Assembly: GCA_927405585.1 (NCBI GenBank) | Contig: CAKMJS010000087.1 | Span: forward strand, 1-50,069 | DNA: 50,069 bases | Direction of reading: 5' to 3' | DNA from: an uncultured Desulfosporosinus sp. | Lineage (GTDB): Bacteria; Bacillota; Desulfitobacteriia; Desulfitobacteriales; Desulfitobacteriaceae | Part shown: positions 33,389-43,363 of the stretch, piece after piece | How positions within the stretch are numbered: the first letter of the stretch is position 1 | Layout: each line of letters begins with the position of its first letter | Notes under the pieces: generated by a model | What the model saw: the letters and a program-made list of their open reading frames with translations, nothing else | Told to the model about the DNA's origin: nothing | Database searches by the model: none | Program-made: the position numbers and the translations under genes

Positions 33389-34417
33389 ATGAAGACTTGG
33401 CTTGTTACTGGGGGGGCTGGTTTTATTGGTAGCAACTTTGTCAGGTATGTTCTAAAAACGGATGCTGTTAGAGTTGTTAATTTGGATGCGCTTACGTACG
33501 CTGGAAATATGGCTTCCTTATCAGAGGTGCTGAGAGATTTGAAGCATATTTTTGTAAAAGGGGATATTGCAGATAAGTCTTTAGTTAAGGAACTACTGAA
33601 GCAGTACAAACCCTGCACCGTGATAAATTTTGCAGCGGAATCTCACGTTGACCGTTCTATTGAGGGTCCTGCGGAGTTTATCCAAACTAATATTGTGGGT
33701 GCTTTTGAGTTGTTGGAAGAAGTAAACACTTACTGGCATGGGTTAGGAACTGCTGAGAAGGAAAGTTTTCGTTTTTTGCAGGTGTCGACAGATGAGGTTT
33801 ACGGTTCGTTGGGTTCGACAGGTTGCTTTAGCGAAAATACCCCCTATGCGCCTAACTCGCCCTATGCTGCCTCCAAGGCTGCCGCAGATCATCTGGTTCG
33901 CGCCTATAACCATACCTATGGGTTACCTACCTTAACTACGAATTGTTCGAATAATTTCGGACCGTATCAGTACCCAGAAAAGCTAATTCCTTTGGTCGTT
34001 ATGAAGGCTCTTGAAGGTCAGCCTTTACCTGTTTATGGTGACGGCAAGAATATTCGTGATTGGCTCTATGTGATAGATCACTGCAGCGCACTTCATTCGG
34101 TAATCGAGCTGGGAAAGATCGGACAGACCTACAACATTGGTGGAAATAATGAGTTAACAAATCTTGAAGTTGTCCAGGCGCTATGTGATTTATTGGATGA
34201 AATGTCCCCAAGAAATGACGGTGGAAGTTATCGGCAACAGATAACGTTTGTTAAAGATCGTCTTGGTCATGACCTGCGTTATGCTATTGATTCGGCTAAA
34301 ATCCAAACTGAGCTAGGCTGGAAACCTGTTGAAAGTTTTACTTCAGGCTTGCGTAAAACCATTCAGTGGTACTTAGATCATAGAAAATGGTGTAATAGCG
34401 TCTGTGAGGAGAGTTAG
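33389..34417 (+). CDS. rfbB: dTDP-glucose 4,6-dehydratase
   Basis: The 342-residue extended SDR has [12 protein letters not shown] at residue 7, [21 protein letters not shown] and the [10 protein letters not shown] active-site block. It removes water from dTDP-glucose to form the 4-keto-6-deoxy sugar. The ribosome binding site is ACGGAGG. Its stop lies 10 bases before the GTG of rfbA. Confidence 0.96.
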   Translation: MKTWLVTGGAGFIGSNFVRYVLKTDAVRVVNLDALTYAGNMASLSEVLRDLKHIFVKGDIADKSLVKELLKQYKPCTVINFAAESHVDRSIEGPAEFIQTNIVGAFELLEEVNTYWHGLGTAEKESFRFLQVSTDEVYGSLGSTGCFSENTPYAPNSPYAASKAAADHLVRAYNHTYGLPTLTTNCSNNFGPYQYPEKLIPLVVMKALEGQPLPVYGDGKNIRDWLYVIDHCSALHSVIELGKIGQTYNIGGNNELTNLEVVQALCDLLDEMSPRNDGGSYRQQITFVKDRLGHDLRYAIDSAKIQTELGWKPVESFTSGLRKTIQWYLDHRKWCNSVCEES

Positions 34418-34427
34418 GGGGTTAATT

Positions 34428-35309
34428 GTGAAAAAAGGAATTATACTGGCTGGTGGTACGGGTACCCGGTTATACCCCCTTACTATTGCGGTAAGCAAGC
34501 AGCTGATGCCAATCTATGACAAACCGATGATCTATTATCCCTTGAGTACCTTAATGTTGGCAGGCATTACCGATATTTTAGTAATTACAACACCACTAGA
34601 CCAGTATTTATTTCAAACCTTATTAGGAGACGGAAGTCAATTGGGAATCAGTATCCAATATGCGGTTCAGCCGTCTCCTAATGGTCTGGCGGAAGCTTTT
34701 ATGATTGGCCGTGGCTTTATCGGTCAAGATAGTTGTGCGCTTATCTTAGGGGATAACATATTCCATGGTCATAATTTGACAGAACATCTCCTGAGGGCAG
34801 TTGGTCAGGACGATGGTGCAACTGTGTTTGCGTATCGAGTCAGCGATCCGGAACGGTATGGAGTGGTGGAGTTTAATAGGGATGGACGAGCTATCAGTAT
34901 TGAGGAAAAACCTACGAAGCTAAAATCCAGCTATGCAGTTACGGGTCTGTATTTCTATGATAATAGCGTCATTGATATTGCTGCGAGTCTAAGCCCTTCC
35001 GCTCGGGGAGAATTGGAAATCACGGACGTGAATAAGGTCTACCTTGCAGCTAATAAATTACGAGTGGAAGTCTTAGGTAGAGGTTTTGTATGGCTGGATA
35101 CAGGAACTCACAGCTCACTTTTTCAGGCCTCAGACTTTATTGAAGTTATCCAGAGACGCCAAGGCTTAAAGGTGGCATGTCCAGAGGAGATTGCTTATCG
35201 GAAAGGATTTATTAATGCCGAGCAACTTCTGAGATTGGCTGAGTCGTTGAAGGATAACGAGTATGGGCGATATTTAATAACTGTCGTCGAGGAGGGTGCG
35301 CTTTTTTGA
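34428..35309 (+). CDS. rfbA: Glucose-1-phosphate thymidylyltransferase
   Basis: The 293-residue enzyme opens with [17 protein letters not shown], the nucleotidyltransferase signature, and has [11 protein letters not shown] and GDNIFHG further on. It makes dTDP-glucose from dTTP and glucose-1-phosphate and is feedback-inhibited by dTDP-rhamnose in studied members. The GTG at 34428 follows TAGGGGG; the in-frame codon at 34404 overlaps rfbB. Confidence 0.96.
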   Translation: MKKGIILAGGTGTRLYPLTIAVSKQLMPIYDKPMIYYPLSTLMLAGITDILVITTPLDQYLFQTLLGDGSQLGISIQYAVQPSPNGLAEAFMIGRGFIGQDSCALILGDNIFHGHNLTEHLLRAVGQDDGATVFAYRVSDPERYGVVEFNRDGRAISIEEKPTKLKSSYAVTGLYFYDNSVIDIAASLSPSARGELEITDVNKVYLAANKLRVEVLGRGFVWLDTGTHSSLFQASDFIEVIQRRQGLKVACPEEIAYRKGFINAEQLLRLAESLKDNEYGRYLITVVEEGALF

Positions 35310-35863
35310 AGATTATTCAGACCAAACTTCCTGAAGTAATCATCATAGAACCCCAAGTGTTTGAAGATACTCGTGGTTTCTTCATGGAAACATGGAACCA
35401 GTTCCGTTACGCTGAATACGGCCTGCCTACCAATTTTGTGCAGGATAATCTATCCTATTCTAGCAAAGGGGTATTGCGGGGTTTGCATTTTCAAAATCCA
35501 GAAGCACAGGGAAAATTAGTCTATGTCTTAGAGGGTGAGATTTGGGATACTGCTGTTGATATCCGCATCGGTTCGCCTACCTTTAGGCAATGGGTTAGTG
35601 TAGTTCTTTCGGCTGAGAACCGACGACAATTATATATCCCCGCAGGTTTTGCCCATGGTTTTTACGTAACGAGTGATAAGGCTCTTTGTGCCTATAAATG
35701 CACAAATTTATATAATGCTCAAACGGAGTGCGGGATCATTTGGAACGATCCAGATCTAAATATTGAGTGGCCAATAGATTCATTGAAGTTATCAGAAAAG
35801 GACCAGAATTACCCGAGATTAAAGGATATGGATCCTCATTTGTTGCCCCAATATCATCAATAG
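35306..35863 (+). CDS. rfbC: dTDP-4-dehydrorhamnose 3,5-epimerase
   Basis: The 185-residue cupin enzyme contains [19 protein letters not shown] (catalytic His) and AGFAHGFYV. It epimerises C3 and C5 of the keto sugar. The start is TTG, overlapping the rfbA stop by 4 bases, with GAGGAGGGTG upstream. This overlap shows translational coupling. Confidence 0.95.
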   Translation: MKIIQTKLPEVIIIEPQVFEDTRGFFMETWNQFRYAEYGLPTNFVQDNLSYSSKGVLRGLHFQNPEAQGKLVYVLEGEIWDTAVDIRIGSPTFRQWVSVVLSAENRRQLYIPAGFAHGFYVTSDKALCAYKCTNLYNAQTECGIIWNDPDLNIEWPIDSLKLSEKDQNYPRLKDMDPHLLPQYHQ

Positions 35864-35959
35864 CATACCAATCGTAATTTTATATCCAGAGTTTGCGAAT
35901 TACTAATGTAATTTAACTCTATTTACGATAATGTGTATAAAAGAAGGGTAGCGCGTGAA

Positions 35960-37135
35960 ATGCATGTTTTTATTATTGGGTCAAAAGGCATACCTGCCGA
36001 ATATGGTGGATTTGAGACGTTTGTCGATAAACTAACAGCAAGTAGACAAAATGTCAATATTCAATATCATGTCTCTTGTAAATCAGACGAATTCGGAGAG
36101 TTCGAGTACAATAATGTTCGCTGTTTTAAAGTAAAGACACCAAATATCGGTAGCGCAGCAGCGCTATGGTATGATATATTGAGTTTATGGACTTGTTATG
36201 GCTATATTAAAAGACATAACCTAAAGGATTGTATTATTTACATACTAGCTTCACGGATTGGGCCTTTCCTTGCCATCTTTAAACCGAAATTACGAAAACA
36301 TAATATTAAGATATATGTAAATCCTGATGGTCATGAATGGTCAAGAAGCAAATGGAATAAAGTAATTAAATGGTATTGGAAGTTTTCTGAACGTTTAATG
36401 ATCATTTACTCAGATCTGATTGTCTGTGATTCCAAGGTTATTAAAAGTTATATTGATAAAGAGTATGCAAGGTTTAATAAAAAAACTGTTTTCATTCCCT
36501 ACGGTGCAGATAATAGATCTCAAACTGAGGAAAAGCCTGATCAGTTTAACGCCTGGAAAGCTAAATTTAAGATAAGAGATTCTTACTATCTGATAGTTTC
36601 GCGTTTTGTTCCAGAGAATAATTATTGCCTGATCATTAAAGAGTTTATTGCATCGGCTGTGGATAAAGAGCTAGTTATAGTTTCCAATGTCAGTGATAAT
36701 AAGTTTTATCGGGATTTGCTGAAAAAGACAAACTTTTCTTCGAATTCTTCTGTTAAGTTTATAGGGACTGTCTACGACCAGATGTTGTTGACTAGCATTC
36801 GTCAAAATGCCTTTGCCTATCTTCACGGTCATGAAGTAGGGGGAACCAATCCATCGTTATTAGAGGCAATGGCTAACACTAAACTCAATTTAGTATATGA
36901 TATCTCCTTTAACAGGGAGGTGGCGGAGGATGCAGCTGTCTATTTTACTAAGGAAGAAGGCTCGTTAACTCAATTATTCCATGAAGTAGAGGTTCTTACA
37001 GCAGATCGAATTAAGGAGCTTGGTGATCTGGCGAAAAAGAGGATTCTCGATTTTTATTCTTGGGATGAAATTATCAAACAGTACGAATTATTATATCAAA
37101 ATGAGTTTCTGAATTATAAGCAAATTTCAAAATAA
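35960..37135 (+). CDS. DUF1972-type glycosyltransferase, probable rhamnosyltransferase
   Basis: The 391-residue protein starts MHVFIIGSKGIPAEYGGFET, the hallmark of the DUF1972/Cps2T group, followed by NPDGHEWSRSKWN and a GT4-like half with GGTNPSLLEAMA. Studied members of this group add L-rhamnose to the first sugar. Its place right after the rhamnose pathway supports this. The ATG at 35960 is chosen; an upstream GTG at 35933 is in frame but has no site. Confidence 0.85.
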   Translation: MHVFIIGSKGIPAEYGGFETFVDKLTASRQNVNIQYHVSCKSDEFGEFEYNNVRCFKVKTPNIGSAAALWYDILSLWTCYGYIKRHNLKDCIIYILASRIGPFLAIFKPKLRKHNIKIYVNPDGHEWSRSKWNKVIKWYWKFSERLMIIYSDLIVCDSKVIKSYIDKEYARFNKKTVFIPYGADNRSQTEEKPDQFNAWKAKFKIRDSYYLIVSRFVPENNYCLIIKEFIASAVDKELVIVSNVSDNKFYRDLLKKTNFSSNSSVKFIGTVYDQMLLTSIRQNAFAYLHGHEVGGTNPSLLEAMANTKLNLVYDISFNREVAEDAAVYFTKEEGSLTQLFHEVEVLTADRIKELGDLAKKRILDFYSWDEIIKQYELLYQNEFLNYKQISK

Positions 37136-37163
37136 TAATTTTCTTATTGTTAGGAGAATTAGT

Positions 37164-38030
37164 ATGAAAAAGATTACCGTGGTTTTTATTCTAACCTTAG
37201 TGATTATTTTTGCCATAGATATTACTCTTAAAAACCTAGAAACGGATGGAGCTCCCCCACTGGAAGGGGTTATTGCTTCTACGACTCTAAGTGTCTCCGA
37301 ACAAGCTCCCTTGCAAGGTGGAAGTTTTGAAGAATGGCTGGGCAATAGTTGGTATCGTGAGATGCCCGACACAACCTATTCCGGTACAATGTCTAATACC
37401 TACACGCTAGATGGAAAACCATCGTTACGTTTCGAATTACGAAAATCGGATCCAAATGTCAATGGTAACAAACGTTCTGCAATTGCCATTGCGAAGCGTG
37501 AACAGCCCTTAGAGGAACATATCTATTCTTTTAGTACGCTTCTTCCTAAGGGTGGGGACGAAGATTATGGGATTGATCCTGCAGGATCCGAAATTCTTGC
37601 TCAATGGCAAAACGTACCTGATCCAGGCGAAGTTTGGGGAATGCCTGCGCTTGCCTTGCTCCTAGATCCCGATGGATCATATTACTTATCGCGTGTCTGG
37701 GATGATGCAGCGATTTCAACCCGCGATGATATCCTTAAAAAGGGTCAGCGTGTTCATTATAATTTAGGGTCATGGGTAGAGGATAAAGGCAAATTTGTTA
37801 ATTGGACGTTCCACGTGAAATGGGGATGGCTGGCGTCGCATGAGCCCCTACTTGAAATATATAAGGATGGAGTAGAACTTCTAGATTTGAAGGGTCTTCC
37901 CAATAAGACTAATGATCAACTGGGAGTTTATTTGAAACTCGGAGTTTGTAAATGGAATTGGGCGCAACCTGATGATAAATCTGTGCTTACCAAACGAGTT
38001 GTTTATTATAATAATGTGAGCATTAACTAA
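37164..38030 (+). CDS. Second heparin-lyase-I-like polysaccharide lyase
   Basis: The 288-residue protein has an N-terminal hydrophobic signal/anchor (3-24), a short linker and the same lyase domain as the protein encoded at 27382: RFELRKSDP, GGDEDYGIDP, LAQWQNVPDPGEVW and WTFHVKWGWL. It lacks the Pro-rich linker and has no riboswitch. The two paralogues bracket the assembly genes. Expression here should follow the biosynthesis operon, in contrast to the c-di-GMP-controlled copy. Confidence 0.85.
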   Translation: MKKITVVFILTLVIIFAIDITLKNLETDGAPPLEGVIASTTLSVSEQAPLQGGSFEEWLGNSWYREMPDTTYSGTMSNTYTLDGKPSLRFELRKSDPNVNGNKRSAIAIAKREQPLEEHIYSFSTLLPKGGDEDYGIDPAGSEILAQWQNVPDPGEVWGMPALALLLDPDGSYYLSRVWDDAAISTRDDILKKGQRVHYNLGSWVEDKGKFVNWTFHVKWGWLASHEPLLEIYKDGVELLDLKGLPNKTNDQLGVYLKLGVCKWNWAQPDDKSVLTKRVVYYNNVSIN

Positions 38031-38494
38031 CGGTAACGTTGTGACTGCGTATAAGTTCTATCATGGGAGGACTTTACTCGGTAAACTTGCGCTCAAAATT
38101 ATTAAGAAAGATAATAAGGATTTGTAATTTGGTAATGCTATAAGTTGTTGCTATTTTACCCTTGGGTTTTCCCAGGGGTTTCATATTGTTTGCCATGCGT
38201 GTTACCACCATGATAAAGTGGTGACAATCGTGGCCAAAACTATGCAATAGCTCGGATCGTTCTTTTCGGGTCAAGGGCAAGGGGTGATCATAATCCAACG
38301 AGTGATATCGATGGCTTGCAATGCTCAGCGACAGAAATTCAACAGCACAAATTTACAGTGAGCAACTGGCGATGAAGATATGTCATAATATTCAAGAGAA
38401 GTATGTCATTGCACTTGCGAATTTGCTCGAACAAATCAAAAGAAGGCTCTTTGAGTGATGTTCGAGACGGTAAGTTCCTGAGGAGGGATAGTGG
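38031..38494. other. Intergenic region with terminator-like and imperfect hairpins
   Basis: Between the lyase and the sigma-54 activator this region holds a terminator-like hairpin (38158-38180) that is almost the same as the one after rpmA, and a 44-base imperfect hairpin (38192-38235, gccat...gtggc outside, ttaccac/gtggtga inside). A 45-codon frame at 38321-38458 (start MLSDRNSTAQ) has no ribosome binding site and was not called as a gene. Confidence 0.5.
38158..38180 (+). terminator. Terminator-like hairpin ending the exopolysaccharide locus
   Basis: cccttggg and cccagggg pair with one mismatch around TTTT, followed by ttt. It closely resembles 14063-14087. Confidence 0.6.
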
Positions 38495-39934
38495 ATGGGT
38501 AGCGCTGAGGAGTTGCGCAAAAAAGTACAGATATATGAGACGATTCTTAACACTATCCATGAGGGGGTCTTAATTACTGACCCATCAGGACATGTCCTAT
38601 TCTATAACCGGGAGATCGCGGTGCTAGAGGGTTTAGAGCCGGAGGATGTCATCGGAAAACATCTTTCAGAGATCTACAGCCAAGCTCCGGGTACTAGTGA
38701 GCATTTGAGGGTCTCGCGGTCGTCCAAACCACTTGGGGAAAGGTATCAGAAGTATTTTACACGCAAAGGTCTCGAGGTTCACTTGGTTGCCAGTACGGTT
38801 CCGGTGTTAGATAATGGCGAGTTATTGGCCGTGTATTCCGTGTGCCGTGAGGTGACTCATTTGAAGGAAATGTTGCTGCGTACTATGCAACTGCAAGATA
38901 ATAAATCGGATTCGCTAGAAACGGGGAAAAAGCAGGGAGTGTATAACCCAAGGGCACACTTTACCTTCTCGGATATTATCAGTAAAAGTCAGGCGATGGA
39001 ATCAGTCATTAATGGGGCTAAACGCGCCATGATGAGTTCCGCTAATATATTAATTTATGGAGAAACGGGGACTGGTAAAGAACTTATCGTCCAGAGTATC
39101 CATAATGGTGGTCCTCGTAAACGGCACCCTTTTGTGGCCATCAATTGTTCTGCGATTCCGGAAAACCTTTTGGAAACGATGTTGTTCGGGGCGGTAAAGG
39201 GTGCGTACACCGGGGCTGTCCCTACTACGGGGCTGTTCGAATATGTCGATGAAGGGACCTTGTATCTGGACGAAATTAATTCGATGAGCATTGGACTTCA
39301 AGCGAAGCTCTTGCGGGCTCTTCAAGAACGGAATTATCGCAAGGTGGGAAGTGTGACGGAAATCCCTCTGCATTGTCGGATTATCAGTTCCATCAACCTT
39401 GATCCCATCACTTGTCTGGAAAAAAAGCTTTTGCGAGAGGATTTATTTTATCGCTTATCCGTCATTTCTTTGACGATTCCTCCTTTACGCGAGCGAAAAG
39501 AGGATATTTCGTTATTAACCGAGTTTTTCATCAAAAAACACGCTCCAAAAAACCCGTCCAAGAAACTCAAGGTAGAGCAGGAATTGGCCCAAGCATTTCG
39601 GGACTACCGCTGGGCAGGTAATATTCGGGAGCTAGAAAACGCTGTTGAGAGCATGATCTGTATGTCGGGAGATGACTCGTGCTTGACACGAGAGCACCTG
39701 CCGATCTATTTGAAGCAGCTAATGGAGCGGAATTTGAGAGAGACTCAAAAGGACAGGAATCAGGCCCCGCATAGTTCATATTTAAAAAATCCAGAAGATG
39801 CTAGTGTCACGGAGGCTCTGAAGAAACATCGAGGCAATCTTAGTCGTGCCGCTAAGGAACTGGGTATTCTTCGGCAAAGTCTGCAATACCGCATTAAGAA
39901 ATTCGGTATCGATGTGGAGCAATTTCGTCAGTAG
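38495..39934 (+). CDS. PAS domain sigma-54-dependent activator
   Basis: The 479-residue protein has an N-terminal PAS domain (about 10-115), an AAA+ domain (about 165-395) with Walker A GETGTGKE, the sigma-54-contact loop GAYTGA, Walker B GTLYLDEINS and an Arg finger region, and a C-terminal Fis-type helix-turn-helix (HRGNLSRAAKELGILRQSLQ). The layout is that of RocR/MopR-like enhancer-binding proteins. It should bind upstream of the -24/-12 promoter at 40124 and activate the mttB operon. The PAS ligand is unknown. The ATG follows AGGAGGG by 8 bases. Confidence 0.93.
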   Translation: MGSAEELRKKVQIYETILNTIHEGVLITDPSGHVLFYNREIAVLEGLEPEDVIGKHLSEIYSQAPGTSEHLRVSRSSKPLGERYQKYFTRKGLEVHLVASTVPVLDNGELLAVYSVCREVTHLKEMLLRTMQLQDNKSDSLETGKKQGVYNPRAHFTFSDIISKSQAMESVINGAKRAMMSSANILIYGETGTGKELIVQSIHNGGPRKRHPFVAINCSAIPENLLETMLFGAVKGAYTGAVPTTGLFEYVDEGTLYLDEINSMSIGLQAKLLRALQERNYRKVGSVTEIPLHCRIISSINLDPITCLEKKLLREDLFYRLSVISLTIPPLRERKEDISLLTEFFIKKHAPKNPSKKLKVEQELAQAFRDYRWAGNIRELENAVESMICMSGDDSCLTREHLPIYLKQLMERNLRETQKDRNQAPHSSYLKNPEDASVTEALKKHRGNLSRAAKELGILRQSLQYRIKKFGIDVEQFRQ

Positions 39935-39936
39935 CA

Positions 39937-39989
39937 AGGTGCAAACATAAATGTGCAATGCAAATTTTGCAGGGGGTTATTTTGCACCT
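39937..39989. promoter_or_regulatory. Candidate upstream activator site
   Basis: AGGTGCAAA (39937-39945) and TTTGCACCT (39981-39989) are perfect inverted half-sites. Between them lies a second palindrome, TGCAAATTTTGCA (39959-39971). The region is about 140-190 bases before the sigma-54 promoter, the usual distance for an enhancer-binding protein. Confidence 0.6.
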
Positions 39990-40039
39990 AGTTGTGAAGT
40001 ATTATTCTTGTATATTGGTTCCTTGGAGCTACTTAATGC

Positions 40040-40088
40040 GGAAAAAAGGCTAGAAAAGTCCGAAAACGACTTATTCTAGCTTTTTTTA
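40040..40088 (+). terminator. Terminator after the activator gene
   Basis: A-rich gctagaa on the left pairs with ttctagc followed by seven Ts; the inner part also pairs (aagtc/gactt) with one bulge. It separates the activator from the operon it controls. Confidence 0.75.
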
Positions 40089-40123
40089 CTTCTATAGAGC
40101 CGGGGAACCCCTATTGCCTTACT

Positions 40124-40138
40124 TGGCACAATATTTGC
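40124..40138 (+). promoter_or_regulatory. Sigma-54 (-24/-12) promoter of the mttB operon
   Basis: TGGCAC, five bases (aatat), then TTGC matches the consensus TGGCAC-N5-TTGC exactly. It lies 103 bases before the chosen start of the first MttB-like gene. Confidence 0.92.
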
Positions 40139-40240
40139 AATATTAAGAAAGCAAGCTACTTTGGTTAGAGTTTAGCTGTAAGAATTTTTAGAATTAGTAG
40201 TTATGCAGGTAATCAAAGCGATAAAAGGGGGATGCTTTTC

Positions 40241-41680
40241 TTGAAAGTCAACATGAGCACACAAACGACGGTCGGACTCAATTTGCTGTCTGAGGGACAG
40301 ATCGAAGAAATACATTCAGCAACACTTCAAGTTCTCCAGAGTGTCGGAGTAGAAGTGTATGAAGAAGAGGCGCTGCAATTAATGAAAGACGCTGGTGCAG
40401 ATGTTGAAGGGACTCGGGTTAGGATTCCTGTCTGGCTGATTCAACAAGCGTTGGCTAGTGCTCCTAAGTCGGTAACTCTTTATAATCGAGCTGGGAAGCC
40501 TGCTTGTGTTTTAGAAAAGGGGAGAATTTACTATGGGTCGGGATCCGATACTCCCTATACGATTGATATAGATACTGGAAAACGCCGTTTGGCCACGACG
40601 GCAGATGTTGAAAATGCTGCGAAACTGGCGGATGCCCTGGAACATATTGATTTTGTAATGTCCTTAGGTCTTGCCTCAGATTCACCGACAATGGGGTCAG
40701 ATGTTTATCAATATCAAGCAATGATTAAGAATACTCACAAGCCAATCTTGGTTACGGCCCATGGTAAACAAGGGATGTTGGATATTCATGAGATTGCCTC
40801 GATGGTGGCAGGCGGAGATCGTGAACTGAGATTGAAGCCTTCCTTTGCTTTGTATAACGAGCCCAGCTCTCCGCTTTTACATTCTAAAGATGCCCTAGAA
40901 AAGCTCTTGGTCTGTGCTGAGTTAGAGATTCCTATGATCTACGTACCAGCAACCATGCTCGGAGCGACTGGACCGGTGACACCTGCTGGAGCGCTGGTTG
41001 TAGCAAATGCTGAACAACTTTCCGGCTTGGTGATTCACCAGTTAAAGAAGAAGGGGGCTCCCTTTATTTATGGAGGCGGAACTCCGCCGATGGACTTAAA
41101 GACCTTTATTTGTTCCTACGGCTCTCCACAAAGAGACTTAGGGTGTACTTCCCTGGTGAAAATTGGGCAGTATTACGACCTGCCGACCTTCACAACCGCG
41201 GGGTGCAGTGATGCTCATGCCTTCGATCAGCAGGCAGGCGCTGAGGCAGGCTTTAATCTCCTTATTTCGGGTTTGGCAGGAGGGAATCTGATTCATGATT
41301 CCGGTTATATCGGAATTGGAATGACTTCCTCGCTGGAGATGCTAGTGCTTTGTGATGAAACTGCGAATAATGTGAAATATTACCTGAGAGGCGTGGAAGT
41401 CAACGCTGAAACGTTAGCCGTCGAAGTGATTAAAGCTGTGGGACCAGGCGGTAATTTCCTTTGCGAAAAGCATACGATGGATCATTTCCGAAAGAATCGA
41501 GTGGACACAAAGGTGCTTAATCGGTTAAACGTCGATCATTGGGAAGCGGCTGGTTCCAAAACCTTCGGCGAGTTAGCGAATGAGAGGGTGAAGAAACTCC
41601 TCGCAGAACACAATGTAGCGCCCTTGCCTGAGGATGTGCTCGCAAGAATTAATGCTGTTGTGCTTAAGGAGAGGAAGTAA
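40241..41680 (+). CDS. MttB-family corrinoid methyltransferase, non-pyrrolysine
   Basis: The 479-residue protein is a TIM-barrel MttB homologue: N-terminal HSATLQVLQSVGVEVYEEEA, YGSGSDTPYTID near 105, and GGSPxxD-like blocks further on. No in-frame TAG is present, so it belongs to the glycine betaine (MtgB)-type branch that transfers a methyl group from a quaternary amine to a corrinoid protein. No corrinoid protein or activator is encoded in the window. TTG 40241 is preferred over ATG 40232, which is too close to the AAAGGGGG site; ATG 40253 is too far. It is the first gene behind the sigma-54 promoter. The substrate is unknown. Confidence 0.85.
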   Translation: MKVNMSTQTTVGLNLLSEGQIEEIHSATLQVLQSVGVEVYEEEALQLMKDAGADVEGTRVRIPVWLIQQALASAPKSVTLYNRAGKPACVLEKGRIYYGSGSDTPYTIDIDTGKRRLATTADVENAAKLADALEHIDFVMSLGLASDSPTMGSDVYQYQAMIKNTHKPILVTAHGKQGMLDIHEIASMVAGGDRELRLKPSFALYNEPSSPLLHSKDALEKLLVCAELEIPMIYVPATMLGATGPVTPAGALVVANAEQLSGLVIHQLKKKGAPFIYGGGTPPMDLKTFICSYGSPQRDLGCTSLVKIGQYYDLPTFTTAGCSDAHAFDQQAGAEAGFNLLISGLAGGNLIHDSGYIGIGMTSSLEMLVLCDETANNVKYYLRGVEVNAETLAVEVIKAVGPGGNFLCEKHTMDHFRKNRVDTKVLNRLNVDHWEAAGSKTFGELANERVKKLLAEHNVAPLPEDVLARINAVVLKERK

Positions 41681-41682
41681 GG

Positions 41683-43326
41683 ATGAACTCGAGCAACACT
41701 CGTGATGCTTTGCTAGGTGCGGATAGTACGGATAGTCTGGTACTCACAGGACAGGATTTAACATTAGGTGATGTCGTACGTGTGGCTAGATTATCCGAGG
41801 GTCAAGAGGATTTTCCACAGGTCAGTCTAGATCCACTCGCCCGTGAGCAATTGGTTAAAGTTCGCGAATACATCGATAAGAATTGGTTAGGCGCGGATGC
41901 CCCTATTATTTATGGGTTTAACTCTGGGGTGGGCAAGCTAAAAGATACTCATATTGCGCCTGAGGAAAATGATTTATTTCAAAGGCTGATGATCGAGTCC
42001 CATTGCTCAGGGATTGGGGACGCGGCTAGCGAGGAAGTGGTCCGGGCGACTATGCTGATGCGGGCCAATTCCTTGGCCAAAGGGGTTTCTGGGGTGCGTG
42101 TGCAAGTCGTGGAACGCTTATTGGAAATGCTCAACCGTGGGGTTCACCCGGTCGTACCAATCTTAGGGTCTGTGGGCGCAAGTGGAGATTTGGCACCGCT
42201 GGCTCATTTAGTCTCGGCGCTCGTGGGACATCCGGAAGCAGAAGCCTTTTACAAGGGCAAGCGTTTGACGGCTCAGGAGGCTCTTACCCAGGCAGGGATG
42301 GAACCGAGTTTCGAAATGAAATCGAAAGATGTCCTCGGTATGATTAATGGGTGCACGTTTACGTTGGGGTTCGCAGTGCTCGCGGCACATGATGCTCGCC
42401 GAGTGACTAAGCTGGCGGATGTCGCCTGTGCTTTAAGTATGGAAGCGATGCGGGGCGAGATGGGTGCCTTTGACCCTAGAATTCAAGAAGCTCGCAATCA
42501 TCCCGGTCAAATACGGGCAGCGGAAAATATCCGCCTACTCCTAGAAGGAAGTCAGTGGACGACGGATGAGGCTCGCAAAATCTTATTAAAAGATGAAGTG
42601 CGCTCCGGGGACTGGCAACCGAGGGTTCAGGATGCCTACTCGTTGCGCTGTGTACCTCAAGTTCACGGAGCGGTGCTCGATGTCTTGGAGTTTGTCGAAC
42701 AAATTTTAGTACGTGAGGCCAATGCGGCCACAGATAATCCGCTGATGTTCAAAGAAGAAAATGGCGAATATGTGGGCTTTAGTGGCGGAAACTTCCATGG
42801 AGAATATCTGGCGTTTGCGATGGACTTTTTGACAATCGCCGTTCACGAATTAGGGGATATTTCTGAGAGGCGTAGTGCGCGCTTATTAGATCCGACGATG
42901 AGCTACGGCTTACCTCGCAATCTGGTGGGTACGACGGTGGGGCTCAATACGGGCTTTACGTTAGCTCAGTGCTCTGCGGCGGCATTGGTCAGTGAGAATA
43001 AAACCTTATGTTTCCCGGCCAGTGCGGATTCGATACCGACGAAGAGCAACCAAGAAGACCATGTTTCGATGTCGACTTGGGCCGCCCGTAAGGCCAGATT
43101 AGTGATTCCCAATGTATTTAAGATCCTAGGGATTGAGATTCTCTGTGCGGCGCAAGGCATTTCCTGTGCTGAACCTCAGCTTTCTGGCTTGCACTTGGCC
43201 CCTAACATGCAAAAAGTGTATGATCGCTTGCGAGAAGATATTCCGGCTACCGGAGATGATCGCTATATGAATAAACAAATGCGCTTGGCGATAGCCCTTG
43301 CAGAAGCGGATGCTTTCTTAAATTAG
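41683..43326 (+). CDS. Aromatic amino acid lyase, histidine ammonia-lyase-like
   Basis: The 547-residue protein has the MIO-forming Ala-Ser-Gly (ASGD, residues 166-169), IYGFNSGVG near 76, QDAYSLRCVPQVHG, SGGNFHGE and SNQEDHVSM, all family blocks. The pair Ser-His at residues 106-107 (IESHCSG) matches the histidine-type selectivity position. Members deaminate histidine to urocanate, phenylalanine or tyrosine. The gene starts 3 bases after the first MttB gene and is followed by a second MttB gene, which is unusual. The N-terminus is longer than in HutH (about 510 residues). No urocanate hydratase is present. A role on N-methylated histidine or another aromatic betaine is inferred. Confidence 0.9.
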   Translation: MNSSNTRDALLGADSTDSLVLTGQDLTLGDVVRVARLSEGQEDFPQVSLDPLAREQLVKVREYIDKNWLGADAPIIYGFNSGVGKLKDTHIAPEENDLFQRLMIESHCSGIGDAASEEVVRATMLMRANSLAKGVSGVRVQVVERLLEMLNRGVHPVVPILGSVGASGDLAPLAHLVSALVGHPEAEAFYKGKRLTAQEALTQAGMEPSFEMKSKDVLGMINGCTFTLGFAVLAAHDARRVTKLADVACALSMEAMRGEMGAFDPRIQEARNHPGQIRAAENIRLLLEGSQWTTDEARKILLKDEVRSGDWQPRVQDAYSLRCVPQVHGAVLDVLEFVEQILVREANAATDNPLMFKEENGEYVGFSGGNFHGEYLAFAMDFLTIAVHELGDISERRSARLLDPTMSYGLPRNLVGTTVGLNTGFTLAQCSAAALVSENKTLCFPASADSIPTKSNQEDHVSMSTWAARKARLVIPNVFKILGIEILCAAQGISCAEPQLSGLHLAPNMQKVYDRLREDIPATGDDRYMNKQMRLAIALAEADAFLN

Positions 43327-43363
43327 AAGTGGGAGTCTCACGATTGGATTAAGGAGTGAAAGA

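Noticed and set aside
38321-38458. 45-codon frame before the sigma-54 activator
   Set aside because: No ribosome binding site and no recognisable motif; too short to support alone.
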